Below are positions 1 to 8,716 of a stretch of DNA of 47,792 nt, in pieces. Each line of letters opens with the position of its first letter. The first letter of the stretch is position 1. The stretch is from Loktanella sp. (GTDB lineage: Bacteria; Pseudomonadota; Alphaproteobacteria; Rhodobacterales; Rhodobacteraceae). The position numbers and the translations under genes are program-made. The notes beneath the pieces were generated by a model. That model ran no database searches. It had not been told where the DNA came from and worked only from the letters and a program-made list of their open reading frames with translations. Location: positions 1 to 47,792 of the forward strand of contig JAGXIQ010000163.1 of NCBI GenBank assembly GCA_024635625.1, written 5' to 3'.

Positions 1-2
1 GC

Positions 3-137
3 CTGTGGCCCTACCGCCCCGACGACCGGCTGCGCGTGTTGCGGCGGGCGGGTGTCTCGTCAGAGGTGTCGGAGGCGTGGTTCGCCCGGTCCTTTGGCCA
101 GACCATCGCAGCAGCCGCGACGGAAATCGCGGCCTGA
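3..137 (+). CDS. C-terminal end of an unidentified protein (partial)
   Basis: An open frame runs from the left edge of the window to a TGA at 135-137 and encodes 44 residues rich in Arg and Ala, with the C-terminal sequence TIAAAATEIAA. The start lies outside the window. The codon composition looks like that of the neighbouring genes and the frame ends 40 bp before the helicase gene, so it is probably the true end of an upstream gene on the same strand. I do not recognise the family and assign no function. Confidence 0.5.
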   Translation: MWPYRPDDRLRVLRRAGVSSEVSEAWFARSFGQTIAAAATEIAA

Positions 138-177
138 GGGTCTGGCAGGGGCGGGCGGGGCGGGGTAGGGTCGCGCC

Positions 178-1716
178 ATGAACGCCCCCAGTACAATCAC
201 CTTCTCCGAAGATCAGGCCGCCGCATGGGATAGTGTCGCTATCATGCTGCGTCAGTCCGGCATCGACTTGACCGGAGAACTGCTGCAACCACCGCAGACC
301 GACGCCTCCGAGGTGCTGGCCGTCATCGGTAAGGCGGGCAGTGGCAAGACGATGCTGCTGGCAGAGCTTTACCGTGCACTGGAACAAGCGGGTGTGGATA
401 TCGTGTCGGGCGACTACGAGGCCAAAAAGCGCCCGAACCGACGCACGTTGGCGATCCTTGCCCCGACCAACAAGGCGGCGTCGGTTCTGCGCAATCGCGG
501 TGTGCCTGCCACGACGATCCACCGCATCCTTTATACGCCGGTCTATGACCCGGAATATGAAAAGGTTGCGGAATGGCTGGCGGGACAAGGCGAGCGGCCT
601 GACGTCGAGCAGTTGACGGACATCGCGCTTGACCGCGCCTTTGCGTCCTACCAAGGTCACAAATCGATCCCTGCGGCATTAGCTGCCGCAGGTTTGCGCG
701 GTAGCGATTTTATCACGGGCTGGAAGCGGCGCGAAGAAGCGCTCGACATTGGCTTCGTCGACGAATCCTCGATGCTGGATGCCAAACAGTTCGAAGACTT
801 GAAAGAGATCTTTCCGACTTTACTACTGTTTGGCGACCCCGCACAGCTTCCGCCGGTCCAGTCCAGCGGCGGTATGGTGTTCGAAACGTTGCCGGAAAAG
901 CGTGTTCTGACCCTGAACCGTATCCACCGGCAGTCCGCCGACAACCCGATCCTCGACCTGGCCCATGCGCTGGCCGATCCGATGCTGGATTTCTACCACT
1001 TCGAACGGATGGTGGCTGAAGCGGCAGAGAAGGACGACCGCGTCGTCATGGCCCAACGTGTAGAGGCGGACCTGATGGCCCGCTCTCCCTGCCTTGTCTG
1101 GACGAACAAAACCCGCATTCGCCTGATTCACGCCTTTCGGGCAGCTTATAACGCGCCATCCGATAGCCTCCTACCGGGGGAACCGCTGATCTGCGACGGT
1201 ATCGAGTTGCCAGTGAAACATCGCAAGAAGCGGCTGGACCTTGAGGCGCGTGGCCTCATCAAAGGGGCACAGGTCATATACCTTGGACCGGGCAAAAGGC
1301 CCGGTTTCAGTCGTCTGCATGTGCTAGGCGCACTCGATCCGCAGATGTCGGCCGCAAGCATCGTCAAGATAGAGTTGGAAGGCGACGAGGAACCCTTTAT
1401 CCCTTTCGCCGCCAAGATGGGCGCGACTTTTTTGCATGGTGCCGCTGTGACGATCCACAAGGCGCAGGGCAGTCAGTGGGACACGGTTCAGGTGTTTGCG
1501 CCAGATATCGAAATGGCGTCACGCATGGGCCGGGTAGAGGCAGGACAGCCGCTTTGGAAGCGATTGGCTTATGTCGCGATCACGCGGGCCGAAAACCAAT
1601 TGCGCTGGGTCGTGCGCAATCGTCTTGCGAAACCTAATGATCCCGTTTTGCGGGTCGATGATCTGGATGCAGGACCTGCACCGCTAACGCTGACAGTGCA
1701 GTCGGACGAGGATTAA
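178..1716 (+). CDS. RecD-like ATP-dependent DNA helicase (SF1, AAA_30/UvrD_C_2 type)
   Basis: A stand-alone superfamily 1 helicase of 512 residues. Walker A (GKAGSGKT) is at residues 51-58, motif Ia (APTNKAA) near 95-101, Walker B (FVDESSM) at 193-199 and motif III (GDPAQLPPV) at 219-227. The C-terminal helicase part carries TIHKAQG at 425-431 and VAITRA at 466-471, typical of RecD/TraA-like enzymes. It lacks the long N-terminal region of RecD2, and no recB or recC lies nearby, so it is not a RecBCD subunit. The family is expected to unwind DNA in repair or recombination; the exact role is unknown. The ATG is preceded by a purine-rich AGGG. Its stop codon overlaps the stop of the convergent TIGR02186 gene by 4 bp. 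Confidence 0.85.
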   Translation: MNAPSTITFSEDQAAAWDSVAIMLRQSGIDLTGELLQPPQTDASEVLAVIGKAGSGKTMLLAELYRALEQAGVDIVSGDYEAKKRPNRRTLAILAPTNKAASVLRNRGVPATTIHRILYTPVYDPEYEKVAEWLAGQGERPDVEQLTDIALDRAFASYQGHKSIPAALAAAGLRGSDFITGWKRREEALDIGFVDESSMLDAKQFEDLKEIFPTLLLFGDPAQLPPVQSSGGMVFETLPEKRVLTLNRIHRQSADNPILDLAHALADPMLDFYHFERMVAEAAEKDDRVVMAQRVEADLMARSPCLVWTNKTRIRLIHAFRAAYNAPSDSLLPGEPLICDGIELPVKHRKKRLDLEARGLIKGAQVIYLGPGKRPGFSRLHVLGALDPQMSAASIVKIELEGDEEPFIPFAAKMGATFLHGAAVTIHKAQGSQWDTVQVFAPDIEMASRMGRVEAGQPLWKRLAYVAITRAENQLRWVVRNRLAKPNDPVLRVDDLDAGPAPLTLTVQSDED

Positions 1717-2465
1717 CGCTTGAGTGCCGCAGCACCAGCAGAGGCCGCCCAGCCAGCCGCCACAGCAATGACCAGAGACAGCAGGCCGTATAGAAACGGC
1801 TGAACGTGGGCCAAGTTATAAAGCCAGCGTTCCAGCCCGACTTTTTGTACCGGAATGACGGTGCTATGCGTGTCCACCAAGCGCCCGTCCCGTGTCAGAA
1901 AGATGCGCGCCAGATAATCACCTTCAAGTAGATTAGCTGGCAGACGAAAGGACGTGCGGAATAGCGTGTCCTGCTCTAGGTCGACGGCGCCTTCTTGCAT
2001 CTGGAATAGACCCTCTTTCGCGCGAATGCGGATCAATGCGTCAGTGAAGGTCGCGCTGTCAGGTACTGTCGCGCCAACGGAACGAATGGCACGCGATACG
2101 GTAATGGTATTTCGCAAATCCTCGGTATCGCGCAGCACGTCATCCAATGGGCCGCTGGTAGCGACAGCGTAAAAGGATGGCGCGCGGTCTACCTCTACCT
2201 CGTCCGTATTGACCCAGATGCCGACGCGGCGTTCTTTGCGATAGACCGATACGCGCTGGTCCGGTCCCGATACCGCGATAATGACGCCAAGCTGTCCGGC
2301 ATCGGGTGGAATGGGCGCGTCGCGGCTAATTGCGCCAAAGATCAAGATATCCGATCCGTCAAACGTGGCCGTAATCGACACGCTGTCCTGCGATAGGCCC
2401 AAAACGATGCTTTCGGCGTGCAATGTGGTGGCGAGGGTCAAGAACATAAGGACAAGACGGATCAT
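1713..2465 (-). CDS. TIGR02186 family membrane-anchored protein (Alph_Pro_TM)
   Basis: A 250-residue protein of an alphaproteobacterial family of unknown function. A signal peptide covers about residues 1-17 (ending TTLHA). A beta-rich periplasmic part follows, and there is one transmembrane helix near the C-terminus (about 221-243), followed by a short Lys/Arg tail. It is the second gene of a two-gene operon: the upstream TauE/SafE gene overlaps it by 4 bp, which suggests translational coupling. This pairing is common in Rhodobacterales, so the protein probably assists the TauE-type permease, but that is inference. The family assignment is from memory of the sequence type and its context. 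Confidence 0.75.
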   Translation of the reverse strand: MIRLVLMFLTLATTLHAESIVLGLSQDSVSITATFDGSDILIFGAISRDAPIPPDAGQLGVIIAVSGPDQRVSVYRKERRVGIWVNTDEVEVDRAPSFYAVATSGPLDDVLRDTEDLRNTITVSRAIRSVGATVPDSATFTDALIRIRAKEGLFQMQEGAVDLEQDTLFRTSFRLPANLLEGDYLARIFLTRDGRLVDTHSTVIPVQKVGLERWLYNLAHVQPFLYGLLSLVIAVAAGWAASAGAAALKR

Positions 2466-3382
2466 AACGCCCCCGCAGCTTTAATAGAAAAAAGCTCTGA
2501 CGGTTGTAGCAACAAATCTAATCCGAGCTTGCCACAGACCAGCAGTACCAGCAGGGCAAGCAAAATTCGCAGGCTTTCGGCATTTAGCTTGAGGCCTATC
2601 CGGGTGCCGACTTGGGCCCCAATCACACCGCCGACAATCAGCAAGAGTGCCAGCATGATATCGACGGTATAGTTTGTCGTTGCGTGCAGCATGGTCGTAT
2701 ATGCAGTTACAAAGATGATCTGAAACAGCGAGGTGCCGATCACGACCTTTGTTGGCATCCCCAGCAGATAGATCATGGCAGGCACCATGATGAAGCCGCC
2801 GCCGACGCCCATAATCGCTGACAGGATGCCCACGAGCACGCCCACCAAAAGAGGGGGAATGACAGAGATATACAGGCCGGATACCCGAAACTTGATCTTG
2901 AGCGGTAGATTATGAACCCAGTAGTGATGCTTGCGCTGCTTGCGCGCGCCACCTGCCTTGCGCGACTTCAGGATCGCATTGACACTTTCCACCAACATCA
3001 AAGCGCCAATGATGCCCAGAAAGACAACGTAGAACAGGCTGACCAGTAGATCGACCTGACCCAGCTCTCTGAGGTAGTTGAAGATCACCAATCCCAGCGA
3101 AGACCCGACAAGACCGCCGATCAGTAGGACTGTCCCCATCCGTAGGTCCACAGTGCGCCGCTTGAGGTGTGCCAAGAGTGCAGAAAAGGACGAGGCCACG
3201 ATCTGGTTCGTCGAGGTCGCGACCGCGACTGCGGGTGGTATACCAACAAAGAACAAAAGCGGGGTAATCAGAAAGCCGCCGCCGACGCCGAACATGCCCG
3301 ACAGCACGCCGACAAGCCCCCCCAGCCCGAGGATCAGGAAGATATTGACCGAAACCTCGGCGATGGGCAGGTAAAGTTGCAT
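2462..3382 (-). CDS. TauE/SafE family sulfite/anion exporter permease
   Basis: A 306-residue polytopic membrane protein with the internal repeat typical of TauE/SafE proteins. The glycine-rich signature GMFGVGGGFLITP lies near residue 30, and its second copy (AIMGVGGGFIMVP) is about 160 residues later. Roughly eight hydrophobic segments are visible. Some members of the family export sulfite or sulfoacetate made during taurine and sulfonate breakdown; others have unknown substrates. No sulfonate-degradation gene is in this window, so the substrate is open. It forms an operon with the TIGR02186 gene, which it overlaps by 4 bp. Confidence 0.85.
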   Translation of the reverse strand: MQLYLPIAEVSVNIFLILGLGGLVGVLSGMFGVGGGFLITPLLFFVGIPPAVAVATSTNQIVASSFSALLAHLKRRTVDLRMGTVLLIGGLVGSSLGLVIFNYLRELGQVDLLVSLFYVVFLGIIGALMLVESVNAILKSRKAGGARKQRKHHYWVHNLPLKIKFRVSGLYISVIPPLLVGVLVGILSAIMGVGGGFIMVPAMIYLLGMPTKVVIGTSLFQIIFVTAYTTMLHATTNYTVDIMLALLLIVGGVIGAQVGTRIGLKLNAESLRILLALLVLLVCGKLGLDLLLQPSELFSIKAAGAL

Positions 3383-3414
3383 CTATCGTCCCGCAGGGGG
3401 TGGTTTGCAGCTCT

Positions 3415-3443
3415 ACCAGACTGCGGATCGGGGGCAGTGTCAA
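3415..3443 (-). promoter_or_regulatory. Candidate sigma-70 promoter for the TauE/TIGR02186 operon
   Basis: On the minus strand a perfect -35 box TTGACA (3438-3443) is followed after 17 bp by a poor -10 box TCTGGT (3415-3420), about 35 bp upstream of the TauE start. The -35 match is exact but the -10 is weak, so confidence is low. Confidence 0.35.
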
Positions 3444-3452
3444 ACGGGTCGG

Positions 3453-4421
3453 TCAGCGTTCTTTGACATACGGCTCGCCACCTGCGCGGGGCGGAATGGC
3501 TTTGCCCACGAAACCAGCAAGAATGACGACTGTCAGGATGTAGGGTAGGGCATCCAGCAACTGGGTCTGCACATTGAACCCCAGCGTTCGCTCTATTAGG
3601 TCGGGCCGCAATGCAAGCGCTTGCAGGAACCCGAATAGCATTGTCGCCCAAAGGCAGGGCCACGGCTTCCACTTGGCAAAGATCAGCGCGGCAAGCGCGA
3701 TATAGCCGCGTCCGGCGCTCATGTCCTTGGTGAACCCGGCTTGCAGGGCTGTCGCCAAATACGCCCCAGCCAACCCGCAAAGCACGCCGCAAATCATCAC
3801 AGCAGCAAAGCGTAAGCCGACGACCGAAACGCCGGCAGTATCCACCGCCGCGGGATTTTCGCCCACCGCCCGAAGGCGCAAGCCGAAGCGGGTGCTGTAA
3901 AGCACCCACCACGATAGCGGCACGATCAGCAGCGCCACATAAACAAGTATCGTATGGCCCGAAATCAGCTCGTAATAAATCGGCCCAATGACGGGCACCT
4001 CGCGCAGGCTATCGGCGAACGGCAAGGTGATCGGATTGAACCGCGCAGCGCCTGCCAATTGCGGGGTGCGCCCGCCTTGGCCGAACCAGCTTTGGGCGAT
4101 GACGACAGTCAGACCAGCGGCGAGAAAGTTGATCGCCACACCGGAAATCAACTGGTTGCCCCTGAATGTGATAGAGGCAACGCCGTGGATCGCGGACAAT
4201 AGCAGCGACGCACCGATACCCGCTAACAGCCCCAGCCAGACGTTGCCGGTGGTATAGGCGATGGCAGCGGACAGGAAGGCGGCCGCCAGCATCTTGCCCT
4301 CTAGTCCGATGTCGAAGATGCCGGCACGTTCTGAGAACAGACCCGCAAGGCATGCCAGTAGCAGCGGCGTCGCAAGGCGTACGGTGGAATCAAGTAGTTG
4401 CAGCAGGGTCAGCAGGTCCAT
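3453..4421 (-). CDS. BMP-type ABC transporter permease 2 (NupQ/YufQ-like)
   Basis: A 322-residue inner-membrane permease with about eight to ten hydrophobic helices and the BPD_transp_2 fold typical of nucleoside/simple-sugar importers. The segment GLRLRAVGENPAAVDTAGV is the conserved cytoplasmic coupling loop of this family. It is the last gene of the operon, 4 bp after the first permease gene. With that permease it would form the membrane channel for ligand delivered by the BMP-family binding protein encoded at the start of the operon. Known relatives (NupNOPQ, PnrA systems) import purine nucleosides; the actual ligand here is not shown by the sequence. Confidence 0.88.
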   Translation of the reverse strand: MDLLTLLQLLDSTVRLATPLLLACLAGLFSERAGIFDIGLEGKMLAAAFLSAAIAYTTGNVWLGLLAGIGASLLLSAIHGVASITFRGNQLISGVAINFLAAGLTVVIAQSWFGQGGRTPQLAGAARFNPITLPFADSLREVPVIGPIYYELISGHTILVYVALLIVPLSWWVLYSTRFGLRLRAVGENPAAVDTAGVSVVGLRFAAVMICGVLCGLAGAYLATALQAGFTKDMSAGRGYIALAALIFAKWKPWPCLWATMLFGFLQALALRPDLIERTLGFNVQTQLLDALPYILTVVILAGFVGKAIPPRAGGEPYVKER

Positions 4422-4425
4422 GGCT

Positions 4426-5547
4426 TCACTCCGCCGGGGTTAGTTTAGTCTTGGGCTTAGCAGCCCGGCGACGGGCAAGAAAGAACCGCTCCAGCGGCAT
4501 ACGCACCATGTTGTCCAACGCACCCGTGAACAGGATCACAAGTGCCTGAATGACGACGATCAATTCGCGCGGAATGGAAGTCGACAGGGCCAGTTCTGCA
4601 CCGCCTTGATACAGGAACCCGAACAGGATCGCTGCAAGGAACACGCCAAAAGGATGGCTACGCCCCATCAGTGCGACCGCGATCCCAATGAAACCAGCGC
4701 CTTCGACTGCATTCAGGACAAGGCGCTCTGCCTCGCCCATCACATTGTTGATAGCCATCATCCCCGCCAGTGCACCAGAGATCGTCATGGAAATAACGAT
4801 GATTTTGGTCGGGCTGATGCCTGCGTATTTTGCTGCAGACTCTGAATGCCCAAATGCGCGAATTTCATAGCCAAGGCGTGTCCGCCAGATTAGCGCCCAG
4901 ATGACCAAGCAGGCGGCGACTGCCACGAAGAATGTGACGTTTGCAGGCGCCCCGCGGAACAGTGTGTTATCTGCGGTCGAAAACATGTCCTGAAACGACG
5001 GCAGGAATGTCGCAGGGGGGAATTTTCCCGTTGCAGGTTCCATGCTACCCGCAGGTTTCAGCGCGCCGACTAGCAGGTAGTTCAAAAGCGCCGCAGCGAT
5101 GAAGTTGAACATGATTGTCGTAATGACAATGTGACTGCCGCGCTTGGCTTGCAGATAGGCTGGTATGATCGCCCAAGCCGCACCAAACAGCGCGGCACCG
5201 GCCGTCGCACCGATCAGCGCCAGTGACCAATGCGGCCACGGGATATAAAGGCACACCAATGCAACCCCAAGGCCACCCAGCACTGCTTGCCCCTCACCAC
5301 CGATATTGAACATCTTGGCATGAAACGCGATGGCGACTGCCAAGCCGGTAAAGATAAAGTTAGTGGCGTAATAAAGTGTATAGCCCCAACCATAGGTCGA
5401 CCCAAGCGCGCCCTCGACCATGATTTTCAGGGCGCTCCAAGGGTTTTCCCCAATTGCGAGGATGACGAGCGCCGACAGGATCGCCGCCAATAGCAAAGAG
5501 ATCATGGGAATCAGGATCACGTCGGCCCATTTCGGCATCACGTCCAT
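4426..5547 (-). CDS. BMP-type ABC transporter permease 1 (NupP/YufP-like)
   Basis: A 373-residue polytopic permease, paralogous to the one downstream and somewhat longer, as usual for the first permease of this class. The coupling loop reads GYEIRAFGHSESAAKYAGIS, and a charged Arg/Lys-rich tail ends the protein (ARRRAAKPKTK). Only 3 bp separate its ATG from the stop of the ATPase gene, so it is cotranscribed and probably translationally coupled. The two permeases should form a heterodimer in the inner membrane. Function is assigned from family and operon context. Confidence 0.88.
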   Translation of the reverse strand: MDVMPKWADVILIPMISLLLAAILSALVILAIGENPWSALKIMVEGALGSTYGWGYTLYYATNFIFTGLAVAIAFHAKMFNIGGEGQAVLGGLGVALVCLYIPWPHWSLALIGATAGAALFGAAWAIIPAYLQAKRGSHIVITTIMFNFIAAALLNYLLVGALKPAGSMEPATGKFPPATFLPSFQDMFSTADNTLFRGAPANVTFFVAVAACLVIWALIWRTRLGYEIRAFGHSESAAKYAGISPTKIIVISMTISGALAGMMAINNVMGEAERLVLNAVEGAGFIGIAVALMGRSHPFGVFLAAILFGFLYQGGAELALSTSIPRELIVVIQALVILFTGALDNMVRMPLERFFLARRRAAKPKTKLTPAE

Positions 5548-5550
5548 TGT

Positions 5551-7140
5551 TTAGACCCTTTCGCCCGTTCCGGCCTTGGCCAGATTATCTTCTATATCCG
5601 CGACCCTGACAGTGTCAGGATCGCCGGTCATGCCTGCCATCAGCATGCCCAATTCCTTTTCATTCGTCTTGGCGGGGTCACGTTCGCCCATCATATGACC
5701 ATCGAACATCACGGCGATCCTGTCGGACAGGGCCAAGATTTCCTCTAGTTCGACCGAGACGAGCAGAATAGCTTTGCCCTGATCACGCAGGGCGACGATC
5801 TGCTGGTGTATGAACTCGATCGCGCCGATATCGACGCCGCGTGTGGGCTGGCCTATCAGCAGCAGATCGGGGTTCCGCTCAATCTCACGCGCCAGCACAA
5901 TTTTTTGCTGGTTACCGCCAGAGAAATTTTTGGCAGCCAGTTTAGGGTCTGGGGGGCGCACGTCGAAGCGTTCCATCTTTTCGACTGTGTCCTGCATCAT
6001 CGCGGCGTGATTCATCAGCACGCCGGACTGGTACTTTGCATCTTTGTGATAACCAAACGCGACGTTTTCCCAAGCAGTATAATCCATGATGAGACCCTCA
6101 GCTTGACGGTCCTCTGGTACATGGGCAATGCCGCGTGCACGCCGGGATTGCCCGTCTGAGGATTTGCCAGTCAGGTCGATCGGATCGCCATTCATCAAGA
6201 CAGTGCCGGTTGCCTTTTCGTAGCCGCCCAGCACCTCTAACAGTTCAGACTGGCCGTTACCCGCAACGCCCGCAATTCCAAGGATTTCACCGGCGCGGAC
6301 CTGAAAGCTGACACCTTTCAGGCGATGAACACCCTTCGCGTCGGTGACGTTCAGGTTTTTGACATCAAGGATCACATGGCCCGGCGTGCTGGGTTCTTTG
6401 TCCACCTGCAACAGCACCTTACGACCGACCATTAGTTCCGCCAATTCCTGCGGGCTGGTCTGGGCCGTTTTGACTGTGGCGGTCATCTGACCACGTCGCA
6501 TAACGCTGACGGTGTCTGTCGTTTCCATAATTTCGCGCAGCTTGTGGGTGATCAGTATGATCGTCTTCCCCTCGCGCCGCAGGTTTTCCAGAATGCGGAA
6601 CAAATGATCAGCCTCGGCGGGGGTCAGCACGCCGGTTGGCTCGTCGAGGATCAAGATATCGGCCTTGCGATACAGCGCCTTCAGAATTTCGACACGCTGC
6701 TGCATGCCGACGCCGATGTCGCTGACCAATGCATCGGGGTCGACATTCAATTCATACTCTTCGGCCAAGGCCTTCAACTCGCGCCGCGCGCGGGCGAGCG
6801 AGGGGCGCAGCAGGCCGGAATCCTCGGCGCCCAGTACGATATTTTCCAGAACCGTGAATGTCTCTACCAGTTTGAAATGCTGGAACACCATCCCGATCCC
6901 CGCAGCGATCGCGGCTTGACTGTCGGGGATGTCCACCTTTTTGCCTGCGACAAAGATCTCGCCGTCGTCGGCCTTGTAGAAGCCATACAGGATACTCATG
7001 AGTGTGGACTTGCCAGCGCCATTTTCACCGATGATCCCATGGATCGTGCCGGGCATCACGCGAATGCTGATGTCTTTGTTGGCCTGCACCGGGCCGAATG
7101 CCTTCGATATGCCCTTAAGTTCGATGGCGGGAGCGGTCAT
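5551..7140 (-). CDS. ABC transporter ATP-binding protein, double-domain (NupO/YufO-like)
   Basis: A 529-residue protein with two fused ABC ATPase domains, as in nucleoside and sugar (CUT2-like) importers. The first domain has Walker A GENGAGKST near residue 37 and a Walker B region ending ILILDEPTGVL. The second has a degenerate P-loop (GVAGNGQSE), the signature FSGGNQQK, and LLIGQPTRGVD in place of a normal DEPT Walker B. Degeneration of the second site is normal in this family. The ATG overlaps the stop of the NTF2-like gene by 4 bp (ATGA). It supplies energy to the two permeases encoded directly downstream. Confidence 0.9.
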   Translation of the reverse strand: MTAPAIELKGISKAFGPVQANKDISIRVMPGTIHGIIGENGAGKSTLMSILYGFYKADDGEIFVAGKKVDIPDSQAAIAAGIGMVFQHFKLVETFTVLENIVLGAEDSGLLRPSLARARRELKALAEEYELNVDPDALVSDIGVGMQQRVEILKALYRKADILILDEPTGVLTPAEADHLFRILENLRREGKTIILITHKLREIMETTDTVSVMRRGQMTATVKTAQTSPQELAELMVGRKVLLQVDKEPSTPGHVILDVKNLNVTDAKGVHRLKGVSFQVRAGEILGIAGVAGNGQSELLEVLGGYEKATGTVLMNGDPIDLTGKSSDGQSRRARGIAHVPEDRQAEGLIMDYTAWENVAFGYHKDAKYQSGVLMNHAAMMQDTVEKMERFDVRPPDPKLAAKNFSGGNQQKIVLAREIERNPDLLLIGQPTRGVDIGAIEFIHQQIVALRDQGKAILLVSVELEEILALSDRIAVMFDGHMMGERDPAKTNEKELGMLMAGMTGDPDTVRVADIEDNLAKAGTGERV

Positions 7141-7496
7141 GAAGAGAGTCCTCCTGCGCCGACAAAACCGATCAACTGTGTCAGCCGTCCTGCGTCGTTT
7201 AATTCTGCAAAATAGGTGCCATGCTGGCGCGCTTCGCCGCTGTCGATAAAGGCAACTACTGCACGTGCATAGCCATCGTGGCTATCGGATTGCACGACGC
7301 TGGCTGTCCAGCCAGGGGCGTTGTCGGTGAACGCGGCAACATATTCACACACAGCGTCCAGCGTTGTTAGGTTGCCGCCCGAACGCGGGTCTGCGTAAAC
7401 GAAACGATCGGCCATCGCCGCACCAATGGCTGCACGGCGGGCGGCGGCGTCTGTGTCGCCCCACGCTGCGAAAAACTGCTGGATGGTGTCGGTCAT
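7137..7496 (-). CDS. NTF2-like/SnoaL-fold small protein inside the BMP transporter operon
   Basis: A 119-residue protein with the look of an NTF2-like cone fold. It has an N-terminal helix (QQFFAAWGDTDAAARR), FVYADPRSG near the middle and an Arg-containing strand near the end. It has no signal peptide or membrane segment, so it is likely cytoplasmic. It lies between the binding-protein gene (74 bp upstream) and the ATPase gene, which it overlaps by 4 bp, so it is tied to the transporter. NTF2-like proteins include hydrolases, isomerases and ligand-binding proteins. It could act on the imported ligand, but this is inference and no catalytic residues can be assigned by eye. Confidence 0.75.
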   Translation of the reverse strand: MTDTIQQFFAAWGDTDAAARRAAIGAAMADRFVYADPRSGGNLTTLDAVCEYVAAFTDNAPGWTASVVQSDSHDGYARAVVAFIDSGEARQHGTYFAELNDAGRLTQLIGFVGAGGLSS

Positions 7497-7517
7497 GGCG
7501 GTCCCCCGATTGGCGAA

Positions 7518-7543
7518 GGCCGCGCCGAAGGTTCAGCGCGGCC
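7518..7543 (-). other. Intra-operon hairpin downstream of the binding-protein gene
   Basis: A perfect 8-bp inverted repeat, GGCCGCGC (7518-7525) with GCGCGGCC (7536-7543), encloses a 10-base loop that can add a short inner stem. On the minus strand it lies 27 bp after the binding-protein stop and before the NTF2-like gene, with no T-run. It probably protects the 3' end of the binding-protein message or partly attenuates transcription, which would favour more binding protein than transporter. That role is inference. Confidence 0.6.
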
Positions 7544-7570
7544 CCGTCGTCATTCTGGTCTGCTTACGGC

Positions 7571-8566
7571 TTAGAAGGTCAAAGCCGGGCAGGATTCGTC
7601 GGACATGTAGTCGTGTACAGTGATCGAACCGTCAGCCATGCTGGCCTTAGCTTCTTCGACCTTGGCTTGCATCTCGGCGGTCACGAGATCCTTGTTATTC
7701 TCGTCCATAGCGTAGCCAACGCCGTCTTCGGCTACACCCAATGATGCAACGCCCGGCTCGACTGCGTCACCGGCGATGAATGCGTCATAAACGGCGATGT
7801 CGACCCGCTTGAGCATCGAGGTCAGGATCTGACCAGGGTGCATGTAGTTCTGGTTGGCGTCCACGCCGATACCCAGCATCTCGTTGTCGGCGGCTGCCTG
7901 TAGCACGCCTACACCGGTGCCACCGGCGGCCTGAAACACGACGTCAGAGCCTTGGGATTTCTGCGCCAGCGTCAATTCGGTGCCCTTAACCGGGTCATTC
8001 CATGCTGCGGGGGTGGTGCCAGTCATGTTCGCGATGACATTGATGTCCGGGTTCACAGCCTTAGCGCCTTCAGCATAGCCACATGCGAACTTACGGATCA
8101 GCGGGATATCCATACCACCCACGAAGGACACGGTGCCAGTCTTGGATGCCATCGCGGCCAGCATGCCGACCAGATATGAACCCTGCTCTTCGTTGAATAC
8201 GACCGATTTCACGTTCGGCGCATCGACGACGGCGTCAATGATGACAAACTTCGTGTCGGGATAGTCGGCGGCGATATCACCCAGCGGGGTCGCGAAAGAG
8301 AAACCAGCCATGACAATCGGATTCGCGCCGGATTCGGCAAAGCGACGCAAGGCCTGCTCGCGTTGTGCGTCGGACTGCAATTCGACTTCTGCGAACTTGC
8401 CGCCGGTCTCTTCGGCCCAGCGGTTTGCGCCGTTAAAGGCGGATTCATTAAAGGATTTGTCGAACTTGCCGCCAAGGTCGAAGATGATCGCTGGATCTGC
8501 CAGCGCGGCACCGGCGGACAGCGCCAAAGCGGCAGTTGCGCCGAGGAATTTGGTGAAGAGGGTCAT
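7571..8566 (-). CDS. BMP family ABC transporter substrate-binding protein
   Basis: A 331-residue periplasmic binding protein of the basic membrane protein (BMP/PnrA/Med) family. A Sec signal peptide covers about residues 1-23 and ends SAGAALA, with no lipobox cysteine, so the mature protein is soluble in the periplasm. The mature start, IIFDLGGKFDKSFNESAF, is the classic BMP motif. It is the first gene of a five-gene operon (binding protein, NTF2-like, ATPase, two permeases). Family members bind purine nucleosides or related compounds, and a purine-type ligand is the best guess. The 150 bp upstream hold a leader hairpin and presumably the promoter. Confidence 0.92.
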   Translation of the reverse strand: MTLFTKFLGATAALALSAGAALADPAIIFDLGGKFDKSFNESAFNGANRWAEETGGKFAEVELQSDAQREQALRRFAESGANPIVMAGFSFATPLGDIAADYPDTKFVIIDAVVDAPNVKSVVFNEEQGSYLVGMLAAMASKTGTVSFVGGMDIPLIRKFACGYAEGAKAVNPDINVIANMTGTTPAAWNDPVKGTELTLAQKSQGSDVVFQAAGGTGVGVLQAAADNEMLGIGVDANQNYMHPGQILTSMLKRVDIAVYDAFIAGDAVEPGVASLGVAEDGVGYAMDENNKDLVTAEMQAKVEEAKASMADGSITVHDYMSDESCPALTF

Positions 8567-8596
8567 TCAGGTCTCCCAGGGTCGTTGGTTGAGGGC

Positions 8597-8615
8597 CGGG
8601 TGGTTGTGCCACCCG
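8597..8615 (-). other. Leader hairpin upstream of the BMP binding-protein gene
   Basis: A perfect 7-bp stem (CGGGTGG with CCACCCG) closes a 5-base loop, about 30 bp upstream of the binding-protein start on the minus strand. It sits where a 5' leader would be. It does not look like a known riboswitch; it could affect mRNA stability or mark the end of readthrough from rimI. Confidence 0.4.
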
Positions 8616-8716
8616 TGTTTATACACTCAAGATAAGGCAACGGGGCGCGGCGGCGGTCAACCGTTTCTTTGGGGAAGTTGCCTCATGTTTTGCCAATCGG
8701 TCAAATTTCAGGCGAT

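Noticed and set aside
8567-8716. Purine riboswitch upstream of the BMP operon
   Set aside because: Only a 7-bp hairpin is visible, and the conserved purine-aptamer core bases and three-way junction are not there.
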